NCBI RefSeq assembly: GCF_014192225.1
Contig: NZ_JACHXS010000003.1
Location: 533,313 to 597,312, forward strand
DNA length: 64,000 nucleotides
DNA from: Pseudoduganella umbonata
GTDB lineage: Bacteria > Pseudomonadota > Gammaproteobacteria > Burkholderiales > Burkholderiaceae_D
Reading direction: 5' to 3'
Position numbers and translations under genes: made by a program. Numbering within the stretch: position 1 is the stretch's first letter; each line of letters opens with the position of its first letter. Under the pieces are notes generated by a model that saw nothing but the letters and a program-made list of their open reading frames with translations, was not told the DNA's origin and made no database searches. This document shows, piece by piece, positions 42,907 to 52,839 of this stretch.

Positions 42907-43079
42907 TGGCCATGATTCGCGCACGGGATCATAGCCTACCTTGTCAATTGGTCACGTAATTGTAACGATTCGTCCCGCACGGCTGACATGGTCTGGACTG
43001 GGCCGCCATGCGCGTGCTATCTTTCGGCCTCCTGGACATTGCTCCAGAGCATTGCTCCGCCCATTCTCCACGAACAATA

Positions 43080-43982
43080 ATGATCAAGAAACTCGCAGCC
43101 GCCCTGCTGCTGTCCGCCTCCGCAGCCGCGCTTGCCGTGCCGCTCGGTTCGCAATCCGTGCTCGTCGTCGACGATGCCGGCAACGTCATCGTTGAAAAGA
43201 ATGCCGATACGGTCGTGCCGATCGCCTCGCTGACCAAGCTGATGACCGCGATGGTCGTCCTCGATTCCAAGCTGGACATGGAAGAGCAGATCAGCATCGA
43301 CCGGCAGGACATCGACACGCTCAAGCACAGCACCTCGCGCGTGCCGGTCGGCGCCACGCTGTCCCGCGCGGACGTCCTGCACCTGGCCCTGATGTCCTCC
43401 GATAACCGTGCCGCCGCATCGCTGGCCCGTACCTTCCCCGGCGGCCCGACCGCGTTCAAGGCCGCCGTCAACGCCAAGATCCGCGCGCTGGGCATGACGC
43501 GCACGCGCATCGACGAACCCACCGGCCTGTCGCCGAACAACATGTCGACCGCCGGAGACCTAGTCAAGATGGCCGCCGCCGCGGCGCGCTATCCGACCAT
43601 CGCCAGCATGACGACCGACAAGAGCGACATCATGCAGATCAAGGGCCGCCAGGTCGAATACCACAACACCAACCGCCTGGTCGGCGCGAAAGGCTGGGAC
43701 ATCGGCCTGTCGAAAACCGGCTACACGGAAGAAGCGGGCCGCTGCCTGATCATGCGCATCAAGGCCGCGGGCAAGAACGCCACGATGGTGCTGCTGAACG
43801 CCAGCGGCTCCTCGGCGCGCATCGCGGACGCGCTGAACATCCGCCGCCTGATCACCGGCAACGACGAACCGCGCGTGATGAAGGCATCGACCAAGATGCG
43901 CAAGGCCGCCAAGAGCAGCGTGCGCAAGAAGGCCGTCGCCAGCAAGAAGAAAAAGAAACCGGTGCGGCGCCGGGCGTCGTGA
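43080..43982 (+). CDS. pbpG: D-alanyl-D-alanine endopeptidase, PbpG/PBP7-like
   Basis: 300 residues from the ATG at 43080, where a signal peptide starts (MIKKLAAALLLSASAAALAV). Penicillin-binding peptidase S11 motifs: SxxK in PIASLTKLMTAMVV, SxN in MSSDNRAAAS, and KTG in IGLSKTGYTEEAG. It should cut cross-bridges of peptidoglycan in the periplasm. The Lys/Arg-rich C-terminal tail (about 270-300) is a probable envelope-binding extension. An in-frame ATG at 43008 precedes the signal peptide and is unlikely. Confidence 0.92.
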   Translation: MIKKLAAALLLSASAAALAVPLGSQSVLVVDDAGNVIVEKNADTVVPIASLTKLMTAMVVLDSKLDMEEQISIDRQDIDTLKHSTSRVPVGATLSRADVLHLALMSSDNRAAASLARTFPGGPTAFKAAVNAKIRALGMTRTRIDEPTGLSPNNMSTAGDLVKMAAAAARYPTIASMTTDKSDIMQIKGRQVEYHNTNRLVGAKGWDIGLSKTGYTEEAGRCLIMRIKAAGKNATMVLLNASGSSARIADALNIRRLITGNDEPRVMKASTKMRKAAKSSVRKKAVASKKKKKPVRRRAS

Positions 43983-44003
43983 CCGCCATGCAGTGAACCG
44001 ACA

Positions 44004-44028
44004 AAGCCGGCCTCGCGCCGGCTTTTTT
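44004..44028 (+). terminator. Terminator after pbpG
   Basis: Stem AAGCCGGC / GCCGGCTT followed by TTTTTT. The IS element begins only 5 bp later and its target duplication takes in the last Ts. Confidence 0.88.
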
Positions 44029-44032
44029 GCGT

Positions 44033-45127
44033 GGCGCTGTCACCCGAGCACGTGGGTGAGCTGAACCATTCGCCGCGATCGCTGTCTCATCTTTATTGAC
44101 GATGGAGGCGGCGATGCATGACGGCGTTTTTAGCAGCTTGCTGGAACGATTGCGCGGGCAACTCGACGGGTTCTCCAGCGCCCAACTGGCGACATTGCGT
44201 GCCCTGTTCGAGTCGGCCTCGTCATTGACGACTTGCCTTGAACTGATCGAAAAGTTCGGCCGCCCCTGCGATCGTTGTCCGCATTGCACGGCTATCCGCA
44301 TCCATCGTCACGGCAGCTCTGGCGGCCTGCAACGTTACCGCTGCGTGATGTGCCGCCGCACCTTCAATGCGTTGACCGGCACACCGTTCGCTTTCCTGCG
44401 CCTGCGCGGCAAATGGCTGCCGTTCCTGCAGGCTGTGCTGGATTCCCGCACCGTCCGGAGCGCCGCCGAAAACATCGGCATCCACCGCAACACCAGCTTT
44501 CGCTGGCGCCATCGTTTCATGGGCGCAGCACGGCACGACCGGCCACCCCGGCTGCAAGGCATTGTCGAGGCGGACGAAACCTATCTGCTCGAATCGCAAA
44601 AAGGCAGCCGGCACCTGGACCGGCCGGCGCGCCGGCGTGGCGGCAAGGCCAGTCGGCGCGGCATCTCCAAGGAACTCGACTGCATCCTCGTGGCACGCGA
44701 CCGGGACGGGAAAACGCGGGATTTCGTCTGCGGCCGAGGCCCGGTCACGGCGCGGCAGCTAGCGTTCCACCTGTCACCGATACTGGCCGCCGATGTCTTG
44801 CTGGTGTCGGACAGCGCTGCCGCTTACCGAACGTTCACACGCCAAGCCGGCATCCTGCACGAAGCAGTCAACCTGAGGGCAGGCGTGCGCGCCCGGGGTG
44901 CCATCCACCTGCAGCACGTGAATGGCTATCACAGCCGCTTCCATGGCTGGCTGTCGCGGTTCAATGGCGTGGCGAGCAAATACCTGCCGAACTACCTGGG
45001 CTGGCGCCATGGTCTCGACGGGCAACGCTGGCTGGCTCCAGCAGACTGCCTGATTGCCGCGCTACGCGGCAATGGCTTCGTTTCTTGATGACCTGGCGAA
45101 ACTTCCACAGGTCCGGGTAACAGCGCC
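44033..45127 (+). mobile_element. IS1595-family insertion sequence, complete
   Basis: 1095 bp with imperfect terminal inverted repeats: the left end is GGCGCTGTCACCCGAG and the right end, reverse complemented, is GGCGCTGTTACCCGGA. The flanking 8 bp are TTTTGCGT (44025-44032) and TTTTGCAT (45128-45135), a target-site duplication with one mismatch. 8 bp is the usual length for this family. The element carries one transposase gene in an intact frame and landed right behind the pbpG terminator. Confidence 0.9.
44114..45088 (+). CDS. IS1595-family transposase
   Basis: 324 residues from the ATG at 44114, chosen because GGAGG lies 5 nt upstream; in-frame ATG 44102 and TTG 44096 are alternatives. 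The N-terminal zinc ribbon has CDRCPHC and YRCVMCRRTF. The DDE-type catalytic domain has the first Asp in GIVEADETYLLES and the second in LLVSDSAAAYR. The C-terminal block HVNGYHSRFHGWLSRFNGVA-SKYLPNYLGW is typical of one IS1595 subgroup. The reading frame is uninterrupted, so the element may still be active. Confidence 0.93.
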   Translation: MHDGVFSSLLERLRGQLDGFSSAQLATLRALFESASSLTTCLELIEKFGRPCDRCPHCTAIRIHRHGSSGGLQRYRCVMCRRTFNALTGTPFAFLRLRGKWLPFLQAVLDSRTVRSAAENIGIHRNTSFRWRHRFMGAARHDRPPRLQGIVEADETYLLESQKGSRHLDRPARRRGGKASRRGISKELDCILVARDRDGKTRDFVCGRGPVTARQLAFHLSPILAADVLLVSDSAAAYRTFTRQAGILHEAVNLRAGVRARGAIHLQHVNGYHSRFHGWLSRFNGVASKYLPNYLGWRHGLDGQRWLAPADCLIAALRGNGFVS

Positions 45128-45260
45128 TTTTGCATCCTGCATGCAGCCTGTCTTGCATCCTGCCTTGCGTTTCGCCACCCCTGCCGGGGTCATCAAGCGG
45201 TCACGCGTGCATCCTAGAATGCCCGCTCTCATTAACCCTTGTCTGACCATATCAAAACGC

Positions 45261-47393
45261 ATGAGCAAAATCTCCCGCCCGCCCGAACCTGAAGACTTCG
45301 GCACCAACCAGTCCGGCAATCCGTATTTCGGCGACATCGTCCAGGCCAGGCTGTCGCGCCGCGCCATCCTGACCGGCGGCCTCAGCACGGTTGCCCTGGC
45401 ACTGTTCGGCTGCGGCGGCAGCGACGATCCGGCCCCCGCCACGACGGCCCCGGCCACGCCGGCCCCCGCCACCCCTGCACTGCCGGCCAACACGCTGAAC
45501 TTCGAGAGCGTCAGGCGCACGCCGATGATGGCCGGCGACGACCTGGTCGTGCCGCCCGGCTACCGCTGGACGGCGGTGACGAAACAGGGCGACCCGATCG
45601 GCAGCAGGCTCGGCGCACCGGCCTTCCGCACCAGTGCGGCGCGGCGCTTCGACACCACGGGCGCCGAAGCGGAACTGCAGTTCGGCGACAACCACGACGG
45701 CATGGCCTACTTTCCGCTGCCCTACGGCTCGAAAAGCAGCGACCGCGGCCTGCTGGCGATCAACCACGAGGCGGCGCGCGCCAACGTCATCAGCGGTTTC
45801 CGCTTCACCGGCGTGAACGCCACGACCGACCCGGCCACGCTGGACCCGGCCGGCGAGACGGCGATGAATCCCGACGTGGTGCGCAAGCAGAAGGCCTACC
45901 ACGGCGTTTCCGTGGCCGAGGTCTACCGCGACGCCGCCGGCCAGTGGCAGGTACAGCGCGATTCGGCCTACGCCCGCAAGGTGCACGCCGACACGTGGAT
46001 CGCCATCGGCGGCCCGGCACGGGGCCATGCCGCGCTGCGCACGGGCGGCGACCCTGCCGGCGAACAGGTTCGCGGCACGCTGGGCAATTGCGGCAGCGGC
46101 GCCACCCCGTGGGGCACCTACCTCACCTGCGAAGAGGACTGCCACAAGAATTACTTCGCCACGCGCGAACTGCCGGCCGACGATCCGCGCTTCCAGGACC
46201 CCAAATGGGCGCGCTACAACATCGTCGGGGGCTATGTGCGCGACTACACCTGGCACTTCGTCGACAAGCGCTTCGACCTGGCCGCGGAACCGAACGAAAC
46301 CAACCGCTTCGGCTGGGTCGTCGAGATCGATCCGTACGATCCCACGTGGCAGCCGGTCAAGCGCACCGCGCTGGGCCGCTTCGCGCACGAGAACGTGGCG
46401 CACCTGGTGAATGCCGACAAGCGCGTGGCCTTCTACATGGGCGACGACCAGGGCTTCGACTATATCTACAAGTTCGTGACCGCGAAGGCGATGGACCCGG
46501 ACAACCGCACCGCCAACCGCGGCCTGCTCGATGACGGCACGCTGTACGTGGCGAAGTTCGGCGAGGATGGCAGCGGCGAATGGCTGCCGCTGGTGCATGG
46601 CCAGAACGGCCTGACCGCGGAAAACGGCTTCGCCGACCAGGCCTCGGTGCTGATCTGGGCGCGCCTGGCGGCCGACAAGGTCGGCGCCACGCAGATGGAC
46701 CGGCCGGAATGGCTCGCCTCCGATGCAAGCAGCGGCTGGGTCTATGCCACGCTGTCGAACAACACCAGCCGCGGCAGCGCGACCGCGCCGGGCAACACCA
46801 CGGCCTCGCCGCGCGCCGCGCAGCCGAGAAACGCGATGAACCCGCGCGACAAGAACCTGCATGGCCACATCATCCGCATGCGCGACGCCGGCGGCAACGT
46901 GGCCGGCACCCGTTTCAGCTGGGAGATGGTGGTGCTGGCCGGTACCGGCACCGCCGACACGCCGGATTCCGCCAACCGCGGCACGATCAAGGGCGACGCG
47001 TTCAGCTCGCCCGACAGCGTGATGTTCGACGGCTGGCAGCGCCTGTGGATCGGCACCGATGCGGGCGACGCGCTGAAATCCCCGGACTGGACCGGCGCCG
47101 GCACTGACTGGTCGGGCCTCGGCAACGACATGCTGCTGGCGATGGATACCCGCAGCGGCGAAGTGAAGCGCTTCCTGATCGCGCCGGACGGCGCCGAAGT
47201 GTGCGGCACGCAGATGACGGCCGATGGCCGCACGCTGTTCGTCAACATCCAGCACCCGGGCACCGAGCAGCCGCGCGACACGCCGATCGCCGCGATGACG
47301 TGGCCGGACAAGGTGCCGGTCGCCGACGGCGGCATCGTGCGCTCCGCCACGGTCGCCATCACGCGCATCGATGGCGGCGTGATCGGCATCTGA
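45261..47393 (+). CDS. PhoX-type alkaline phosphatase (DUF839 family)
   Basis: 710 residues from the ATG at 45261. Tat-like signal at about 32-55 (SRRAILTGGLSTVALALFGC), possibly lipid-modified at the Cys, then an Ala/Pro/Thr linker. The body resembles PhoX/DUF839 proteins (FGDNHDGMAYFPLP, GLLAINHEAA, NCGSGATPWGTYLTCEED, WVVEIDPYDP), which bind Ca and Fe and hydrolyse phosphate esters in the periplasm. The IS lies just upstream, so native promoter sequence may have been displaced. No terminator is seen; two palindromic repeats follow. Confidence 0.87.
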   Translation: MSKISRPPEPEDFGTNQSGNPYFGDIVQARLSRRAILTGGLSTVALALFGCGGSDDPAPATTAPATPAPATPALPANTLNFESVRRTPMMAGDDLVVPPGYRWTAVTKQGDPIGSRLGAPAFRTSAARRFDTTGAEAELQFGDNHDGMAYFPLPYGSKSSDRGLLAINHEAARANVISGFRFTGVNATTDPATLDPAGETAMNPDVVRKQKAYHGVSVAEVYRDAAGQWQVQRDSAYARKVHADTWIAIGGPARGHAALRTGGDPAGEQVRGTLGNCGSGATPWGTYLTCEEDCHKNYFATRELPADDPRFQDPKWARYNIVGGYVRDYTWHFVDKRFDLAAEPNETNRFGWVVEIDPYDPTWQPVKRTALGRFAHENVAHLVNADKRVAFYMGDDQGFDYIYKFVTAKAMDPDNRTANRGLLDDGTLYVAKFGEDGSGEWLPLVHGQNGLTAENGFADQASVLIWARLAADKVGATQMDRPEWLASDASSGWVYATLSNNTSRGSATAPGNTTASPRAAQPRNAMNPRDKNLHGHIIRMRDAGGNVAGTRFSWEMVVLAGTGTADTPDSANRGTIKGDAFSSPDSVMFDGWQRLWIGTDAGDALKSPDWTGAGTDWSGLGNDMLLAMDTRSGEVKRFLIAPDGAEVCGTQMTADGRTLFVNIQHPGTEQPRDTPIAAMTWPDKVPVADGGIVRSATVAITRIDGGVIGI

Positions 47394-47452
47394 GGTTCGA
47401 CGCGCCGGTGCGGCAGTGCGGCGCTCGATCCGGTCGACGACGGCAGCGTTAT

Positions 47453-47486
47453 GGTGTCGGACACCGGTTCCAGGGTGTCGGACACC
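47453..47486. repeat. Two copies of the GGTGTCGGACACC palindrome
   Basis: Near-perfect 13-bp palindromes at 47453-47465 and 47474-47486, each followed by CGGTTYC, in the 135-bp gap between the convergent phoX-like and GH106 genes. The same unit recurs at 51077-51180. Confidence 0.9.
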
Positions 47487-47528
47487 GGTTTCAGCGGCGA
47501 TCCATGCTGCTCGCGGGTCTTCATCGCC

Positions 47529-50348
47529 CTATCGCACCGCCTCCTCCACCAGCGTCACCGGCCCCAGCAAGCCCGCCGGCTGCGGCGCGATCTTGTCCGT
47601 ATCCTGCAGTTCGAAGCGGTTGCCGTAGCGCAGGCGCAGCAGCTTGAAGTCGGGCAGCTCGCGCCCGGCCAGCGCATTCACGCCCAGGTTGGCCACCGTC
47701 ACGTCGATGTCGTTGTCGCCGGCCTTCAGGAACGGCGTCACGTCGAGGCGATACGGCGGATGCCACAGCGTGCCGGCGCGCCGGCCGTTCACCGTCACCA
47801 CCGCCGCGTCGCGCAGCGCCGGTTCGTACATCGCCCGCATGCCCGAATGGTGCGCGTGCACGCCGCTGTCCGGCAATGGCGTGCCGGTGCCGAAGTCGAT
47901 CGAAACGCGTTTCCCATTCAACTGCGCGGCGCCGACGGCGAGCTTGCGGCTGTACACCGCCCGGCCCGAGAAGTAGCGGGTCGCCTCGCTGTCGGTCCAC
48001 GATGCCAGCCTGTCCATCGCCACCGGCGGCCGGTCCGGGAAGCGCACCTGCCAGCCGGCCGACAGGTCGGCAACCACGGCGGCCGCGCCGGTCTTCGCTT
48101 CCGGCGCGGCGCCCGGCAACGGCGCGTCGCTCATCACGTACACCACCGATTCGTACGGCGCCAGCTGCAATGCCGGCGCGAGGGCCGACTGCGTCAGGCT
48201 GCCGCTGTCCGGATCGAGCCGCGCCGCATGCCGGCGCGGCTGGCGGAAGGCCAGGCTGGCCGATACGGGCTCGTTGCCGGTATTGGCGATGAAGTAGATG
48301 TCGGCATCGGCCAGCTTGCGGCGCACGAAGCTGACACGATTTCCTGCTTCGCCCGGACGCACGTTACTCAGCTGCACGTCGCCGGGCAGCACGCCCTGCA
48401 GCGCGCGGCCCAGTTCCAGGTCCGTGCCGATCCTCGTTACGCCGCGGCGCCCGAACAGCGCGGCGGATGCGCGCTTCACCTCGGCGGTGATGCGCGCGGC
48501 ATCCTTGAAGCCCGGTGCCAGCGACGGCGTGGCGCCGATCGCGATGATCCTGCCACCGCCTTTCACGTACGCATCCAGTTTCGCCAGCACCTCGGGCGCC
48601 AGGCGCGTCACGTTCGGCATCACCAGCACCGGGTAGCGGCCGATCCCGACGCGCAGCACGGCTTCCGGATCGACATAGTCGAGATTGTGGCCGCTGTCCA
48701 TGATCTGCTGGACCAGTTCCGGCTTGATGAACTTCGGCAGCTCGGCCGACAGCGACGTCTTGCCCGGCCGGTTGATCGCATACACATCGTCGTTCGGCAG
48801 CAGCACGGCGACCTGGTTGGCGGGCGCGCCCTGCCGCAGCAGGTAGCTGACGCGGGCCAGGTAGCCCGACACTTCGGGCATCACCATGTACCACGGCTGG
48901 TGGTGGTTGAACACGGCGGCGGCGTACAGCTGGTAGCCCGGCTCCGGCGCGTTCGGCGGCGTATAGGGCCAGCCGTGGCCGATGATCTGGGTGACACCTT
49001 GCACGAACATGCGGTCGGCCTCGGCCTTCATGTCCAGCGGGCTGGCCGTGTGCGCGGGCGAGCGCAGCCACGTCCACGTCTCGGCCGATACCACCGGCCT
49101 GCCGTACAGGTGCGCGGCGGACGAGGCCAGGCGCGTAAACGAGAACTGCCGGTACTGCGCGCCCTCGCCCTCGAACAGGTCCTGGTGGCGGAAGCTCGAC
49201 AGCGATGCCGGCGGCTCGCCATAGGTCTGCGAGCGGAAACGGGTGCCGTGCCGGTGCGCCCATTCCGTCACGGGCTTTAGGTAATTGTCTTCCACCAGCT
49301 CGGTCTGCGTGAGCGCCCAGTCGTGCCGCAGCGCGGGCGCATCGGCGCCCTGGCCGGAAAACACCAGCGGCAGGTAGGGCCGCAGGTCGTAGCCGCGCCG
49401 GCGCTGGAACTGCTCCAGGAAGTCGCCGGTCCAGTCGGTGCCATAGCTTTCCAGGCTGTCCGAGAAGATCGCATACGGCGGCTGGTCGCCAAACGCCTTC
49501 AGCAGCGGCTCGCCGACATTCTTCAGATGGTTGTCGATGGCGCGGCGGCTCATGTGGTCGAGCACGAAGCCCTCGCCGCCCACCGCCGGGCGCTTGACCT
49601 GCATGCCGGAGCGGCTGGCGATGTAGTACACCGCCACGCGCGGCGCGGCGGCCGCCGCCACGGTGCCGCGGCCGTCCGGCGCGTCGGCCACCGGCAGCGG
49701 GCGCAGCCGCGTCGCGTCGTATTCCTTCGCCGTGCCATCGCCGATGAACGCCGCTTCGATCTTCTCGCCTTCCGACACCACCGGCAGCCGGTAGCCGGAG
49801 GCGCCGGCCGGCACTTCGACCGCGACGACGCGCATCTTGCCGATCGCGTCGGCGATGCCGATGTGCGGGCCGCCGAACGGCCAGCCGCTGCCCAGCGTGA
49901 GGTCGACGCGCAGGCCGGCCGCGCGCCCCTGCTCGTTGGCGAACCGCAGCGCCTCGAGGTGTTCCGGCGACAGGAACGGCAGGTTCTTCACGCCGCGCGC
50001 CGGGTCGTCCAGCGCCATCGGATACACGGCCTGGATCTCCACGCCGCCGATACCGCCCTCCTTCATCCGCTGGATTTCCAGGGCCAGCTGGTTCTTCTCG
50101 ACAGCGGGGCCGAACCACCACCAGCGCATCATCGGCCGCGCATCGGCGGGCGGCGTGGCCAGATGCTGCGCCACGTCGCCGATGCGCTGGAAGACGGTCG
50201 GGTCATGCGTGGCAGAACCGTGCGGCGCCGCGTGTGCAAGGCCAGTGGCAAGCGCCGCAGCCAGCGCGGCGGCCGGCACGCTCCGGCGCAACCGGCCCGG
50301 CGATGAGGCTAGCGCGGCAACGGATCGGTGGACATGGCGCTGGGGCAT
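47529..50348 (-). CDS. Glycoside hydrolase family 106 (alpha-L-rhamnosidase-like), exported
   Basis: 939 residues from the ATG at 50348, preceded by AGGAGA. The signal peptide reaches about residue 43 (PAAALAAALATGLAHA). GH106 signatures: MRWWWFGPAVEKNQLALEIQ and GGIGGVEIQAVYP near the start, FSDSLESYGTDWT and GEPPASLSSFRHQDLFEGEG in the catalytic barrel, and a C-terminal beta-rich domain with a galactose-binding-like fold. Likely removes L-rhamnose from plant or bacterial polysaccharides. No transporter or partner gene sits alongside, so the native substrate is unclear. Confidence 0.88.
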   Translation of the reverse strand: MPQRHVHRSVAALASSPGRLRRSVPAAALAAALATGLAHAAPHGSATHDPTVFQRIGDVAQHLATPPADARPMMRWWWFGPAVEKNQLALEIQRMKEGGIGGVEIQAVYPMALDDPARGVKNLPFLSPEHLEALRFANEQGRAAGLRVDLTLGSGWPFGGPHIGIADAIGKMRVVAVEVPAGASGYRLPVVSEGEKIEAAFIGDGTAKEYDATRLRPLPVADAPDGRGTVAAAAAPRVAVYYIASRSGMQVKRPAVGGEGFVLDHMSRRAIDNHLKNVGEPLLKAFGDQPPYAIFSDSLESYGTDWTGDFLEQFQRRRGYDLRPYLPLVFSGQGADAPALRHDWALTQTELVEDNYLKPVTEWAHRHGTRFRSQTYGEPPASLSSFRHQDLFEGEGAQYRQFSFTRLASSAAHLYGRPVVSAETWTWLRSPAHTASPLDMKAEADRMFVQGVTQIIGHGWPYTPPNAPEPGYQLYAAAVFNHHQPWYMVMPEVSGYLARVSYLLRQGAPANQVAVLLPNDDVYAINRPGKTSLSAELPKFIKPELVQQIMDSGHNLDYVDPEAVLRVGIGRYPVLVMPNVTRLAPEVLAKLDAYVKGGGRIIAIGATPSLAPGFKDAARITAEVKRASAALFGRRGVTRIGTDLELGRALQGVLPGDVQLSNVRPGEAGNRVSFVRRKLADADIYFIANTGNEPVSASLAFRQPRRHAARLDPDSGSLTQSALAPALQLAPYESVVYVMSDAPLPGAAPEAKTGAAAVVADLSAGWQVRFPDRPPVAMDRLASWTDSEATRYFSGRAVYSRKLAVGAAQLNGKRVSIDFGTGTPLPDSGVHAHHSGMRAMYEPALRDAAVVTVNGRRAGTLWHPPYRLDVTPFLKAGDNDIDVTVANLGVNALAGRELPDFKLLRLRYGNRFELQDTDKIAPQPAGLLGPVTLVEEAVR

Positions 50349-50555
50349 GGAAAGTCTCCTGTTCTGGTTCGCGGCGGCGCGGCAGGTGCGCCGGCAGTAA
50401 TGATGATGAGGTTGCGCCGATTTTCCTATGCGCACGGGCCGTTAATGCCTGAATACTCAGCCGATTGATCGTTTGCAGGGCGCCGCGACGGTGCGACTTC
50501 CGGTGGCAAAACCTGCGATACTTGAAGGCCCACCAATCCTGTCGGGGAGTACAGC

Positions 50556-50984
50556 ATGGAAGCTCAAGAGGTTCACCGTGGCCGCCTGATCGACCACATC
50601 CAGCTGGTCGTCAAAGACCTGCCCGCGTCGCGCAAGTTCTATACGGCGGTGTTCGCGGCGCTGGAGATTCCGGTCGGCGGCACGGCCGACGATTATTTCT
50701 GGGTCGACGAGCTGTTTGTGTCGGCCCAGGACAGCGAGACCGCGCAGGGCCACCTGACCGGGCGCCACCACCTGGCGTTCCAGGCGCGCGACCGCGCCAT
50801 GGTCGACGCGTTCCACCGGGCCGCGCTGGAAGGTGGCGGCAAGGATAACGGCGCGCCGGGCGAGCGGCCTTACCACCCCGGCTACTACGCGGCCTTCGTC
50901 ATCGACCCGGACGGCAACAACATCGAAGCCGTGTTCCACGGCGAATCCAGGCGCAGCGCGCCCTCCGTGCATATCACGTGGTAA
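50556..50984 (+). CDS. VOC family (glyoxalase/bleomycin-resistance fold) protein
   Basis: 142 residues. The fold begins with DHIQLVVKDLPASRKFYTAV and contains HHLAFQARDRAMVDAFHRAA and YYAAFVIDPDGNNIEAVFHG, the paired beta-alpha-beta-beta-beta modules of vicinal oxygen chelate proteins. Probable metal ligands are His14, His near 74 and Glu in IEAVF. Reaction not predictable. It stands alone between repeats and GH106. Confidence 0.87.
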   Translation: MEAQEVHRGRLIDHIQLVVKDLPASRKFYTAVFAALEIPVGGTADDYFWVDELFVSAQDSETAQGHLTGRHHLAFQARDRAMVDAFHRAALEGGGKDNGAPGERPYHPGYYAAFVIDPDGNNIEAVFHGESRRSAPSVHITW

Positions 50985-51289
50985 CGGTGCCGCATGCGCG
51001 CCAATGAAAAAGGACGCCAAGGCGCTAATGCCGTTCAGTTAGTAACAACCGATGCAATCGATAGCGCTTGCGCTTTGGTGTCGGACACCGGCCTCTTGGT
51101 GTCGGACACCGGTTTTTGCTCGACTGTTGCGAAGAGCGGCGCCGAAAACCGGTGTCCGACACCCGGGGGTGTCCGACACCAGTAACGCAAGCGTCGTCGG
51201 CAAACGTCGAATTTCGCTTATCTGAACGGCATTAGCGCCGAGGCGCCCTTTGTCATCGCTGAACGCCGCCCGGAGGGCGGCGCAACGCG
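50985..51289. other. Intergenic region with palindromic repeats, no gene
   Basis: This 305-bp stretch lies between the convergent VOC gene and zwf. It holds four copies of the 13-bp palindrome (two in each orientation) and a short imperfect inverted repeat near 51225-51260. I see no coding frame or promoter. Confidence 0.8.
51077..51180. repeat. Four GGTGTC-type palindromes forming a large inverted repeat
   Basis: GGTGTCGGACACC at 51077-51089 and 51098-51110 and the inverse GGTGTCCGACACC at 51151-51163 and 51168-51180. Copies two and three are extended to perfect 19-bp arms (51098-51116 and 51145-51163) around a 28-bp loop, which could fold into a stable hairpin and act as a two-way terminator. 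Confidence 0.92.
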
Positions 51290-52753
<1,464 letters not shown>

Positions 52754-52839
52754 ATCGATCGGTTTAGTTAATCAAGGGACAGGTTTGAAAACCTTGCAAT
52801 GGTATCCGACTCTGCCCCTTCGTGCCTGATCGCCCGGCG

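Noticed and set aside
42830..43079. An upstream start for pbpG at 43008
   Set aside because: The extra residues precede a clean signal peptide and are unlikely to be translated.
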